Positions 12,629-23,375 of a stretch of DNA of 64,000 nucleotides are shown piece by piece (positions within the stretch are counted from its first letter, which is position 1; each line of letters starts with the position of its first letter). The stretch covers positions 308,898,834-308,962,833 of the forward strand of contig NC_073745.1 of NCBI RefSeq assembly GCF_029784135.1, written 5' to 3'. Position numbers and translations under genes: made by a program. Origin of the DNA: Toxorhynchites rutilus septentrionalis (taxonomy: Eukaryota > Arthropoda > Insecta > Diptera > Culicidae). The notes under the pieces are model-generated. The model searched no databases and was not told the DNA's origin. It saw only the letters and a program-made list of their open reading frames with translations.

Positions 12629-13107
12629 GGGCATCCGCACCAATGAGTTACTATTCAAGGTTTCTAGTCTCGAGTTTTAGCCGTTGCCAATTTATTAACT
12701 CATCGATTTGCGCACCCGTCGTTGCTATCGCGGTTGCTATAGTATCACTTCTTTTTCGCACCGCAGGTTGCTATTACAAGAAGAAATGACAAGTGTCAGT
12801 TAATTCTCTTTTCGTTGCGTTCATTTTTTGGTAGATAAATGTAAAATATACACTTCCGAAATAATATTTCAGAGCAAAATCACAAAAAACCAACACAAGA
12901 CGAATGAAACCCACAACAAATGTTTGACGTTTGTTGAAAATAGCAACACTTGGCTCGGTTGCTATCGCGTTGCCAAATTTGTTAACTCACTATTCATCGA
13001 GAGGCCGATTACTATTTCCCACACCTGAACCGCAACCACCAGTGGGGTTGCTGCGTTATGGTGAGGGTTGTCAAAATGTCTGTAACAACGCATTGGTGCG
13101 GATGCCC
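12629..13107. mobile_element. MITE (GGGCATCCGC ends) inside histone-associated repeat 1
   Basis: Terminal inverted repeat GGGCATCCGCACCAATG at 12629 and its complement ending at 13107, flanked by TAA at 12626-12628 and 13108-13110. A 3-bp TAA duplication suits the PIF/Harbinger superfamily. The second copy of the host repeat lacks it, confirming insertion. Inner inverted copies of GGTTGCTATCGCG add secondary structure. Confidence 0.8.
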
Positions 13108-14150
13108 TAAGCGGCGGGTCCCTAACAGAGACAGCAAAATCAAGCTGCCTGAGGGAAATCGACATTGCAAATACATGAAAGTAGGGGGAACTTTTGTTCC
13201 TACCGAAACGTATTCTCTAACATAGATATCAAAACCAAGCTGCCTGGGAGAAATCGGTATTGTAAATATATGCAAGTCGGGGGTTGCTTCGTGAAATTTC
13301 ATATCAATGACCGATCGTTTATTGTGAAAAATTTAGTTTTCCATTCACATTAAATTAAATACCCGAAGATACGAAGAAGTTAATTTTCATTAATTATTGT
13401 TTATTTGAAAAGTGCTCATTCTGCCTGAAAACTCATTATTATCTTCGACACTTCACTAATTCGTAAAACGTAGTTCAATGGCGTGCCGTTTATTTCGTTT
13501 CCACCGTGAAGTGTATTCGAGAATCAGGCCCTGTATATGGTAGCAGTGGTGTTAAAAATGGCTTGATATATATGAAACGATTTATTTTAATTTCCTTAAA
13601 TCAAAAACCAAGGTGTGTTCCCGCTCGAGAACGGTCGTTTGGATAAAACTGTCTGTTTTTTGTGTTCATTTTCACCCAAGGGAAGTTTATACGGCGAGAA
13701 AAATTGGAAAAGTAAAGAAATATTCGAAAAAGTGATTTCCCATATCCTCTACATATAGTATTAGGTGTTGTTGGTCCAATTAAAATTCGCATTGGGTTGA
13801 ATAAACACTCAGAAATTAAAAATTATAAAAAAATTACCTTTTCTATTTCAAACATATTTTTCTCTATATCAAAGTAACATGTTTTTACTGATGAGAAAAA
13901 ATTATAATTGTGTTCGGTATTGGTAATTATCTTATATTACATTGGTGAGCTTTTTTCTTATTTTCATACATACATAACACAGGAGGCATCTCGTCTAGGA
14001 TCACAGAGGGCGGTTTTCATCATATCTCGTTCCACTTCGGTATCTTTTATCTGATACGAACCATCCAACGACTGTTTAACATACTTCTGCCATCATCATT
14101 CGGTATACACTGGTGGAGTTTATATACAATACCCAACAACCAAACAAAAC

Positions 14151-14166
14151 GGCCCTTTTCAGGGCC
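14151..14166 (+). promoter_or_regulatory. Histone-type 3' stem-loop
   Basis: GGCCCTTTTCAGGGCC preceded by AAAAC and followed by ACCAAA, then a purine-rich AAAGAG about 20 bases on. This matches the consensus 3' end of replication-dependent histone mRNAs (stem-loop plus downstream element). It has no intact histone ORF upstream here. Confidence 0.75.
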
Positions 14167-14428
14167 ACCAAATCATTATCAAAGAGTTTAACGATGTAAT
14201 TCTTCAAACATATCCAAAATCAACAGATAGTCTAACGGAATCCTACGTCAACTATGCAGTCGTGTCTCGGACACAACCCTCCTGTGATTTTTTTTTTGTA
14301 TTTTCTCCAAGGCCCTGCTATGCATGAAGTTAAGATGTGAAATATGGAAATGTCATGTCGTTAGGAAGAATCTCAATATCTCAACTATCAGTGGGGAACA
14401 CGTCTCAGGGGAACACAAGTTGAGAATT

Positions 14429-14710
14429 GTTGTGATCGCAGTAGACATTGCCTAAAATGTAACCAACGAAATGCAAGGAGTAGTGGAGCTGGGATATGTG
14501 AACACGAAGCAGCAGCCCGCTGATGGGTTCACAAAGGCCCTGGCAATCCGGAAGCTGGAAGAAAATAAAAGGTTAATTGGATTCGTTGCTTAAGGAGGAG
14601 TGTTGTGATCGCAGTAGACATTGCCTAAAATGTAAGCAACGAAATGTACTTCTGTTATATATAACGTAGCAACGTAGTTTGTTTTTTTTTGCATAAAATT
14701 TTCATTAGTC
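14429..14710 (+). mobile_element. Ty1/copia LTR retrotransposon remnant
   Basis: VELGYVNTKQQPADGFTKAL, then KLEENKRLIGFVA and stop (14480-14594) is the end of copia-type RNase H. It is followed by TGTTGTGATCGCAGTAGACA (14601), the start of an LTR. The same LTR start lies immediately upstream at 14429, so an internal deletion has joined 5' LTR sequence to the pol end. Confidence 0.65.
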
Positions 14711-14792
14711 TTCTAACACCCAACCTGAACGGTCTAGTTTGATATTTTTATCCGCAAAAAGAATGTCAGTGGAAAACACGATATGTTGGCTC

Positions 14793-16740
14793 CTAAGTGG
14801 TGCGGACTGAATCCACTTCATTTTCAAGTAAATTTATGCAACTTTTCAAGCGATTTCTTGCAACAAATTTTCAAACCACCAGAGATGCCAGATTTACAGA
14901 TATGTTTGTAAATTTACAGACATCTGTAAAATGGTTTTTATTTTTATTGCAGATCTTTTGAATATACAGTAATTTACATTCAATGCGACATCCATCACAA
15001 CAAGATATTTGACTCACCGTATGACATTTTTCCATAGTTTTAATGCACAAAAAGTTTTTATATTTAGTTTATTTCAATACACATTACTTTAGACCAATTT
15101 TTTAAGTCATTCATTACCACTTGGCCGTCTGGCGTAACCACAGTGGTTACGTACGCAAACTAACGCCTAACTGCCGATGTCACCACATTGGTTACGTGCG
15201 CAAAATAGGTCGCAACGCAGCGATGTCTGAGCATAGTATCGCTCAGTGGCCAACGACAGTACTTCAGTATCTTTTGCATTCGGTTGGTGTTTTGTTTTGC
15301 AACAATATCTTGTACACGTTAACGTTTTATGATTTCATAAGTACTTTTGCGCTGACACCATTGCAGACGAAAGGGACGATATGACTCTTCACGATGAATG
15401 AAAAATTGCATTCATTTTCTATACATACTATACATTTGCTATACTATACTTCGAAATTTCATGCTAAAAAAATCTTTTTTTTTTAAATTAAATTACTTTT
15501 AAACAACTGAACTGATTTAGGTAATCGACATATTCTTCTTTGAAAAAATACATACATTTGCGAAAAAATTGGATTTTTGTTTTAGTAATTACTGATTGTG
15601 TTAGTTTTCCATAGTTTTTTCGGTTGAAGATTGAGGGCGCTATATTTTTTCATATATTTTTTTTAAACTGAGGTTTTTATACGTAATGTATTTCGAAATA
15701 AATGAAATGTTTTTTTTTGTTTGAGTTATGATTTTTCAAATTTAAGTTGTTTTCAGTATTCGTTCAATATTTATATGCAGCTAGTCTAACTATATGCGAC
15801 TGAAATCGCAAGTGTAATGATTTTCAATTTAATTCGTCGATTACCCGAATCGGTCAAGTAGTTCAAAAGTTATGAATTTTTGAAAACGTCTTGAAATGGC
15901 AAAAAATGATTTTTCAAAAAACACAAAACACAAAAAACACATTTCTGATTTCGGAATATATTATGCCAAAGACCTCAGTTTTGAAAAAAAATATATAAAA
16001 ATATAGCGCCCTCTAGTCTAGATGTCTAGATGCAGAATAAAAAATACGGGTCTAATGTTTTACGATAAAGAACAAAACCACTACTATTCATCGAAATCTG
16101 AGAACCACTGTATCGGCTAATGGCTAATGGCTAATGGCGATGTATAAAGTAATAATGAATCTGTAAAAATTAACGTTAAAAGACATTTCTACAGATCCGC
16201 ACACTTTTACAGACATTTCCACATTTTTAACAGACATTCACATATTTTTACAAACCTTTTTCCAAAAATCATCTGGCAACTCTTCGTTCCACTTTTTATC
16301 GAACATTTTCAAATCACAGGAGTAAACATTTACGTGATTCTGACTTTGTTTGTTTTTATTTCGTTCGGAAAAATATTATATTAGGGAAAGTGGACATTGA
16401 AAATGCGTTGCTCAGTGGAAGGCGGCCCGAATACGAGTGAAAATGTTTGCGTAAGCTTTTATCGTATACCCTCGGAAACGTTTTTACAGACGCGCTGGGT
16501 CGATTTTTGCAAAGACACCAACTAGTTCCGAATAAGGGTTCCCGTATATGTGGAGTAAGTACGATATTTGAATTATTGAAACTAAGCGTTATTCGTAGGT
16601 TGTTTATATTCTGTCAGGTTCTGATACCTTGCAATATAACATGCTCTTTCACAGATGCAATGGTCAATTAGAAAAATGACGGAAAACTGTAGTTCGCCTA
16701 CAACACGCCAAACCCACGCTCACGACACGTCAGCCTGGTG
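14793..16740 (+). mobile_element. P-superfamily repeat, copy 1 (with THAP exon)
   Basis: It begins CTAAGTGGTGCGGACTGAATC, the terminal repeat of copies 2 and 3, and shares their interior (CACCAGAGATGCCAG, TTTGACTCACC). It keeps a THAP-coding exon that the other copies have lost. The right terminus is missing; homology stops after GTAGTTCGC at about 16695. Inverted blocks with GAGGGCGCTATATTTTTT lie in the middle (15630 and 16000). Confidence 0.75.
16403..16554 (+). pseudogene. THAP-domain exon of P-type transposase
   Basis: THAP domains are C2CH zinc modules that bind DNA at the N-terminus of P-element-type transposases. From the ATG: MRCSVEG, then SFYRIPSE, TRWVDFCK, and in the next frame RHQLVPNKGSRICG before a donor (GGA|GTAAGT). 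One A is missing in the TGCAAAGAC run (about 16510), which shifts the frame. The second zinc Cys reads Gly. The F-Y-x-x-P and W landmarks of the family are present. A consensus acceptor TTTCACAG follows at 16654. Confidence 0.75.
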
Positions 16741-18014
16741 TGAACACATCGGTAAGAACACACAATTAATCATAAGCGTCACACGCCCCGCCTAAACCAC
16801 GCTGCAGTGAGAACAAGACCTAAATGCTTGACTTCCATATTCGCTAAATATAATGGTCACACATATACACACTTGTAAAATAATTGCACTTGTGGAAGAA
16901 TTGTAAACTGTTAACTAATCGATGGCTTATGGTTATATTTTACACTTACAGTTTCGGGGATATTTTTTTATAATGTATGGATTGAACAATGTCGACAAGA
17001 AAACGAGTCACAGGAAGTTCCCAGAAATCCTTTTATATAATCTTCTTCTGCCTGTAGGGAGACCAAGTCCAAATAGCTCAATTTTTATTTATGCTTTTAG
17101 CTGAAAATTTTCAATATAATAATTTTGCATTATAGAATAGGTGGAATGAATTGTAACATACAATCTTGGTATTCTCCTTCAATTTGAATCTAGGTTAAGG
17201 TTCCTCTCCGTTCCACGAGTTTTCTACCACTACTTCAGGCTGTTACAAAGTAAGTATAATAATTTTAATTCAATTCATATTAACAATTTTACTTTTCTAA
17301 CTCACATTTTTCTCTTTTCTTTCACAGGTTTTACAACTCTTCTGCAGCGGCACGATGCAATCAGCGATCGGCGTGCAATCTATTCAATTTTTAATGAAAA
17401 TATAGCAAAAACTAAACTTGTTCGTCTCACTCAGCGTTCTCAATTGTGGGATTTAATAAAGACTATAACTCAGGCTCTGACAGACTGATTGTCAAACCTG
17501 TCAACAAATAGACAGCCGTCCGTCTTGCGTTCGTTACCATCCGGTCGTTCCGTAACGCCTGTGTGGAGCGGGTCTGATGGATATTCAGGTGGAATATGCA
17601 TGGAACATGCTTTCAAAATCAAAATTATGATTGGAAATTTACTTTAACGTATTGAATATTTATTTTATGTGATTAAATAAGAGTTTTTTTTGGTATCGCA
17701 GGAAAATATTAAACGAAAACTGTGTCTAATGTTGATTTTATATTATAATAGTAATTATTTGTGGAACAAACAGGAAATGCATCGACAAATGGTTAAGTGA
17801 GTGTCAGAACTACATGTGTTAGGTAATCAAACAATATGGAGTAAAAATTTTCATTCAAACTTTTATATTTTACTCGCTGCGCTCATTCTGGTTGAAAATT
17901 GAAAGAAAATTCGGACTTTCCTAACAAATTTAAACGAACTTCATATAAAAAAAACAAAACATCGTTGTTAGCAGCCCCTGGTTGCAAGCGCGCACCCATC
18001 ATACAACAACCTTG
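16741..18014. other. Intergenic with a possible orphan exon
   Basis: A strong pyrimidine tract and acceptor (TCTTTTCTTTCACAG at 17314-17328) precede sequence ending at ATTTAATAAAGAC (17450-17462), an AATAAA. It looks like the end of a transcript, but no protein frame is convincing. The rest is AT-rich. Confidence 0.3.
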
Positions 18015-18600
18015 GACATCACATACACTGAGAGAAATAATTAGTAAATATAACGAATTTTTTGGTAAATACTACCAATCTATAGTCATTTTCGACCGTA
18101 CTAATAAACACATATGTCAAGCAGAACAATGATTCGGAAGCCCAATATCGGCTACATTTTCTCGCCGAAAATGCACGTATCAGAATTATATCCTTATTAT
18201 ACCTCCGTATTGCCTTATAGGAACAATGAAAATGGTTAATACGCGCTTTTCTCACCAATTTTCAGATATGACAATATCCAAGCTTACTAATGTTATCGAG
18301 TAAAATATACTAATCTCTGGTAGGGATGCGGGTTTGTTGACAATATGTACAAAAAATTTGTACATTCTACTAATTTTGCATTACCAAATGTATTTAGTAG
18401 TTTTCGACCGAGGATTTTTCTAAGGGTACGAACACAAGTACACTGAGAGGAAAATTTAGTATATATGACCATTTTTTGGTAAATATTACCAATTCGCTAG
18501 TCATTTTCTACCCTACTAATCATTGGTACATCCTACGAAAAAAAATGGTAGACACAAATGTCAAACAAAACTATGGTTTGTATGTCCAGTGTTGGCTCAA
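18015..18600. repeat. Pair of ACACTGAGAG repeats
   Basis: ACACTGAGAGAAATAATTAGTAAAT at 18027 and ACACTGAGAGGAAAATTTAGTAT at 18440 start two similar AT-rich blocks (TTTTTTGGTAAATA, GTCATTTTC) about 415 bp apart, pointing the same way. Function not known; probably a MITE pair. Confidence 0.5.
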
Positions 18601-18751
18601 TTTTGGCTTCAGTAATGGCTGATTTGTTGGCCCTCCATTGGTTCAATATAATTGAGTAATATAATTTTTATTTCCAATATTTTTATTCTTATTAATATTT
18701 TTATTCTATTCTTATTTTTATAAAATATTGAAAAGCTTTTCGAGCAGGCTT

Positions 18752-18954
18752 TTAGCGAGCGAGTTGGACACTTGCGAAATTTTGCTGAATCGCAAATTGC
18801 ATCAACTCGTTCTCATCTTCGAAGATTATTTGACGTCGGAAATCGGCACCACGTCGTACGTACTCGAACGGGACATCGAAACAGTAACCCGCGATAATGC
18901 TTCTCGTACGCTCATCGCTTTCTTTGATGGAGCTCACGCTAGTCATGGGTGTAT
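18752..18954 (-). pseudogene. ANKRD13-like C-terminal exon or fragment (UIM)
   Basis: A 64-codon ORF plus a few upstream codons after an AG (AATAAG) gives ITSVSSIKES-like sequence. The diagnostic part is GYCFDVPFEYVRRGADFRRQ followed by EDENELMQFAIQQNF. This resembles the end of the GPCR-chaperone domain and the first ubiquitin-interacting motif of ANKRD13 proteins (membrane-associated ubiquitin binders that regulate receptor endocytosis). No ankyrin repeats or upstream domain are seen within several kb, and the frame stops after VQLAR. It may be a terminal exon of a gene with distant exons, or a fragment duplicate. Assignment is by motif memory only. Confidence 0.45.
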
Positions 18955-19335
18955 CTTATTCGAATAAGTTGCCAAATATGACAACAACGTTCAACAGCGT
19001 TATTTCTAAAAAATAGAATGAATTGCGTAACACAGTGCCAAATATTTTAAAAATAATTGAGCGTTTACCTGTTTTAACTGGAAATCCCAATGGAAGCTGC
19101 ATAGTGAAAAATCTCTCAGTTTAGTCACATGCTGATTGATCATTGTGGATCAAAATTGATAGTACTTGTTCTTTCAATTTAATAAGAAGTTCTCCACTCA
19201 GCCTCATGCCGAGCCGGAAGTCAGCAGCACCTGCTCGTCGTTTTAATCTTGTGACAGCGGAACATCAATCTGCCGGGAAAAAACCCTTGTTATTAATAAT
19301 ATTCCGAACATCTTTCACATATCTAACTACGAAAT

Positions 19336-20046
19336 TTATCTAAAATAGCCAAGGATCATAGCGCTGTCGACCGGTTTCAAAACCGGCACCAAATCGTCTT
19401 CATTATTGCCACTATTGACCGTCTTCACCAATGGATCTTTACCTTTGTCTACTTCCTCCCTTTGGCGGATTGCTTGATTGCCGATCGAATGCTCCAACCG
19501 CGCTTCTAATGATTGCCTCCGCGCTGACAATACGACCAGAATTAAAGATGTTACTTCTTAATATGACGCTCCAAGTTCGAGTGGAGGCAGCATGTACCAG
19601 CAACGAAGCGCCTTGGAGCAAATTGACCACGCAAGCTGACTCTCCCCATCATTCTCAGACGCGAATTTTCTGTTGTTGAGCTCCGTGAAGTTGTGATTTG
19701 TGGAGGAAATTGCGTAGCAAATAAGACACATATCGCTCCGATCCTTCGATGGAAGGATTAGTGGGCTCCCAAGTACTGCTGTAGATTTAATGTTGTCGTG
19801 AAGCTGAGCTTGAAATTGTGGAACTTTCGCCGTAGCATATCGTTCATCTGCTAGTGGAGTTTTTGCTGCAGACAGTACATTATTAGAATAACACCGACAA
19901 TCTGCGCTGTTGCTGCTGCTTCTCATCTGAGTCGATGTTGTCCGAATCGGTGCTGGTAGTCTTTTTAGCTGTTCATTGTTCAGTGTGAAACGGTTGTTGT
20001 TGGTTTCCTCGCTGCTGACGGTACGATTGGCCCAACTGATATCCAT
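19336..20046 (-). CDS. Unrecognised gene-like coding block
   Basis: I do not recognise this gene. From an ATG at 20046 with good context (GAAACGATGG), an open frame runs to 19558 and encodes a Ser/Thr/Asn-rich protein with a small cysteine cluster (MCLICYAISSTNHNF, later SICSKALRC). Two other minus frames stay open over 19439-19630 and 19336-19545; the latter gives acidic EARLEHSIGNQAIRQREEVD and NSGNNEDDLVPVL. A splice joining the first frame to the acceptor TATTGTCAG near 19530 would link them, but I cannot fix the donor. Codon composition looks genic compared with the surrounding AT-rich DNA. It could be a real gene with small introns, or a decaying copy. It lies upstream of the ANKRD13-like fragment on the same strand and may or may not belong with it. 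Confidence 0.35.
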
Positions 20047-20787
20047 CGTTTCCTGGAACAACGAATCGATTGAGAGGCGGGAAGAGGGAAAGGGGGAAAA
20101 ATCAAACAATAATCGGATCATCAATCAATTGTGTACGGCGACATCCGCCGTTTTTGGCCTCTAATGTTTAGTTTAAACAAACGAAAATACACTTAGCTCG
20201 AACAACGCCTACACACAGCTGTTTGTCTTTCACTAGCACGTGTGACTAAAAAATGTCATGAAATTAACACCGCTACTTATACTAACCCTATATAGTGCGA
20301 TTCACATACAACATCCACGTTACGTTCACGTCACGTCACGTTGCGTTACGTCAATTATACTCTCATGGAATTCTTATGGAAACATTCACATACAGCGGCA
20401 ACTTAACGACCCGTCAGCATACGTTCAACAAAAACGACCGGCAGGATTTGTAGAAAAGAATAATTGACGGAGACAAACGGTACGTTGGGGTTTTGTCTGG
20501 GCTTTGTGTCTTGATTTTTGATGCCAACATATCTTCCAGTTTAAAATTTTTCAGTCAAAATCATTTGCGACTAGCTGAGGAAAACAGTCATATTATTGTT
20601 ATTATTGTTGAATAATGGCCGGGAATACAGGTTTTAAGCATTTAAATAATATAATTCAATGATTTTCATTGATTTTTCCAAAATTTAGAACTGATTCCAG
20701 GCATGCTGATTCGGAAGAGGGGATGCAATTCATAACTGTTGTAGGTGTCGACACTATGAATAACATTAATTAAATTAATCGTTTGAC

Positions 20788-21047
20788 CAAGGCGCCTAGA
20801 AGTATATCCTAAGGTGAGTCCGTTTCGTCACTAAGTTGGTTAGGGGAGCGGTATATGAAAACAGTACGAAGGAAAGCAGAAGGGGAATTATTTGCTTGAA
20901 GCGTGAAAGAGACGGACTGATCACGAGCGAGCTTCGGCACTAGCGTATTGTGTTTTGTTTACAAACAAAACACAGTAGACTTCCAAGATGGCTGAAGAGT
21001 GGTTTTAGCAAGTTGGCCCACCTTAGGATATACTTCTAGGCGCCTTG
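20788..21047. mobile_element. hAT-like MITE with perfect 8-bp duplication
   Basis: Terminal inverted repeats match without error over at least 28 bp (20788-20816 and 21019-21047, beginning CAAGGCGCCTAGAAG). CGTTTGAC flanks both sides (20780-20787, 21048-21055). An 8-bp duplication and CAAGG ends suit hAT. The interior has the palindrome TTTTGTTTACAAACAAAA. Perfect arms suggest recent insertion. Confidence 0.85.
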
Positions 21048-21149
21048 CGTTTGACGCGACGGTGCTGCTGCAGCATAGACTGCATATGTGAATTGACGGG
21101 GACGTTGACGGAACGTGGACGTTCTCTTCCGTAACGTTCTATGTAAATT

Positions 21150-21611
21150 GCACATATAACGGCTCTTAGCGAGACTTGCGCAAGGAACCATGTTTTTTCT
21201 CTAAGAGGAATTTTGGGGGAGGATCTGTCATGGTCTGGGCTAGCTAGAACTAGAACTACAATTTTGTTTCACACAAAATGAAAAGTTCTGACTACATTGA
21301 AGTTCTTGAAGCTAGTTTGCTACCAATTATTCACAGAAGACGAAGAGCAAAGCTTATTTTCCAGCAAGACAATGTCAGAACTCATACCAGTACTGAAACG
21401 ATGGTGTGGCTTAGGCCTGAAAAGATTGATGTTTTGGACTGATCGACATGTTCTCTGGACCCTAAACCCTATTGAGGAATTCTGGGGAATGATAATTCGA
21501 CGGATTTATGCTGATGATCGTCAATTTTCAACGGTTGATGAGAGTAGTCTTATACTGTATTATTGCTTATTCGTCAGTTATCAAGTTGAGATTGACATGG
21601 AGTGTAGATAA
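21150..21611 (+). pseudogene. Tc1-type transposase fragment
   Basis: GGGSVMVWA, MKSSDYIEVLEASLLPII, LIFQQDNVRTHTSTET and DLNPIEEFWGMIIRRIYADD appear in order in shifting frames. The spacing between QQD and NPIE is 34 residues, the DD34E arrangement of Tc1. The N-terminal DNA-binding half is not found; a stop follows SLILYY. Confidence 0.8.
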
Positions 21612-22023
21612 TCAATTATTCGATCCGAACTCTAACTGATTTGCTACCGTGCAGATTGAAATTCTCATATAGTAGAAAAATTCAGATAAAAAACTCAGAT
21701 TATAACTGTATGAATTTTAGATGAATAGATAAACTATGATACACAGATAAATTTAGTAAATTAATAGGGACAGCTAAGTGAACAAATATGCAAATTATTT
21801 CGAGCTATACTTCTGAATAGTTTTTCTGGTCACTTATTCCACATAACAATGCTATACAGTAAGCTCTCTTATCTACTTATCTCTGCTGAATTCTGCAGAT
21901 GCTGTTACGAGCAATTTTTTTTCTTCCGCAAACCGAAATAAATGATTTTATTTTTGCACGCAGGCGAAAGATTTCTCAGCAATTGAATTGATCAAAGTCT
22001 GTGTATTAAAATTCAAATATATT

Positions 22024-22745
22024 CTAGTTTTTTCTCAGCCTGAAGTACCGATTTAAATTTTCCATAATGGCCGATCGTTGATATTCGACTTCTCGCCTAC
22101 AGAACCGACCGAACAAAAATGGACACTGATATAGTACCGTTTCCTGGCAGTACGTATCCTCCTCATTTATTGTTGATATTTTGAACTCCCCTTTGGAATT
22201 CACTGAAAATAGAAGTTCTTTAATATTAGCAAACAAGTTTTACATTATCCAAAATCGTACGGCAAAACAATCCAAACAAAAAGCACGTCCTGTGGGTGGA
22301 AGCAACCAAGTATTGACCACCCTCATCTTCAGGCAGTTTGCGCACCGAAAAATGCCCAACCGCAGTGTTTTTCGTATACGGCCAGTGCGATAGTCGTTCT
22401 GTGTATTCCACGGAATACTTCCAGTGCTCTAAGTTCCCGTGATCAGTAAGAACGCTAAAATTTATGCTGGAGCGAACAAAATTCTTATCAGAGTTGATAT
22501 CAACGCACAAAGCGAGAATAAGTGAAACAGGATGTGTATCCAGGCAAAACTTACATGGTTGGATTAAGTTTCATCATTTTGCTGAAGTCGGCCACATACT
22601 CCCACACGTCTTCCGGCTTGGTGCGTTGTATGATGCTATCGATCTGGTACTTAGTGTACGACGAGGATAGAAAATAGTACAATCCTAAGGTGAAAATAGT
22701 GATCACCAACGTTCGGCGTCTAGCCCACCGAGCGGAGATCGACAT
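22024..22745 (-). CDS. START/SRPBCC-like membrane-anchored protein (3 exons)
   Basis: I do not have a firm gene name. Three exons (22745-22555, 22466-22261, 22202-22024) with agreeing phases encode about 191 residues. An N-terminal signal anchor follows basic residues ARWARRR (helix about 12-27). The rest resembles the SRPBCC/START-like fold. TKPEDVWEYVADFSKMMKLNP is the usual first-helix signature of polyketide-cyclase/coenzyme-Q-binding relatives, followed by beta-rich segments such as HWKYSVEYTERLSHWPYT and a C-terminal amphipathic stretch FCRREVEYQRSAIMENLNRYF that would form the long last helix. The inferred role is binding or transferring a hydrophobic ligand at a membrane. The second donor was set at C|GTACGA because it restores the frame into the last exon, with a 58-bp intron. 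The gene lies head-to-tail behind nurim, about 630 bp downstream of the nurim stop. Confidence 0.7.
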
Positions 22746-23375
22746 TTTGCGGACTGATCTTCGTCTTGAAGGGTAAACCCGGAGTTAGAATTCAAAATTC
22801 AATCTATGTTTATTTATGCACATCTGGAGCTCATGCAACCAGCAGCACTCTGATGAAGGAGTGAAGAGTAACTTCCTGGAAATTTGAACTCTTCTCGGTA
22901 ACTGTATGTACGCAAATGATCATGTATGATCGCATCCACGCGCAATGGAACAGAGTTTTTGAGAGCGAGCGAGTCGAAAAGAGAGTGAAAGAGAAAATGA
23001 AAATCTTCAGATTCACGAGAAGAGTATTTGTATATCGCATTCTTTCATTTGCTTGAATAAACAAAGAGGAACAGCGTGCTTCTTTTTTCATTTTTATTTC
23101 TTCAGCGCAGCGTTCGGTCATACATGTTGTAAATCGAAATCTAGGCAAACGTGAATAATACTAGACAAAAAAATCATGACAGCAATTGACTGAATCATTA
23201 CCGGCCAGCTGTTTGAAAAATTGATCTATCCTTTGATAATTTCGACAGCTGGTCGAAAATCGGTTAAGTATTTTTGGCTTTGAGTAACACTGTTATGGAT
23301 TTGTATGTAACTCACACGTGTTAATAAATATGAATACTAGAAGCACCTGATTTAGGATCAGAAAACCTTACAACC
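22746..23375. other. Spacer between nurim and the SRPBCC-like gene
   Basis: It holds the nurim 3' end and the SRPBCC-like promoter/5'UTR. A GA-rich tract (22965-23000, GAGCGAGCGAGTCGAAAAGA) could bind GAGA-type factors; this is inference. Confidence 0.35.

Larger units (their letters stand above)
12343..14286. mobile_element. Histone-associated repeat, copy 1
   Basis: It starts GACGTAGGATTACGTC (a near-perfect palindrome at 12348) after a T run and ends with TCCTACGTCA plus the hairpin GTGTCTCGGACAC and AACCC. Internal blocks are shared with copy 2 (33,096-34,483), including ATACCCACTTCTG, tandem CAAGCTGCCTG units of about 95 bp (13130-13300), TTAGGTGTTGTTGG and a histone-type stem-loop. A MITE (12629-13107) is inserted in this copy only. 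No intact ORF. Confidence 0.75.

Noticed and set aside
21297..21611. Intact Tc1 transposase
   Set aside because: Only the catalytic half is seen and it needs frame changes; no inverted termini were found around it.
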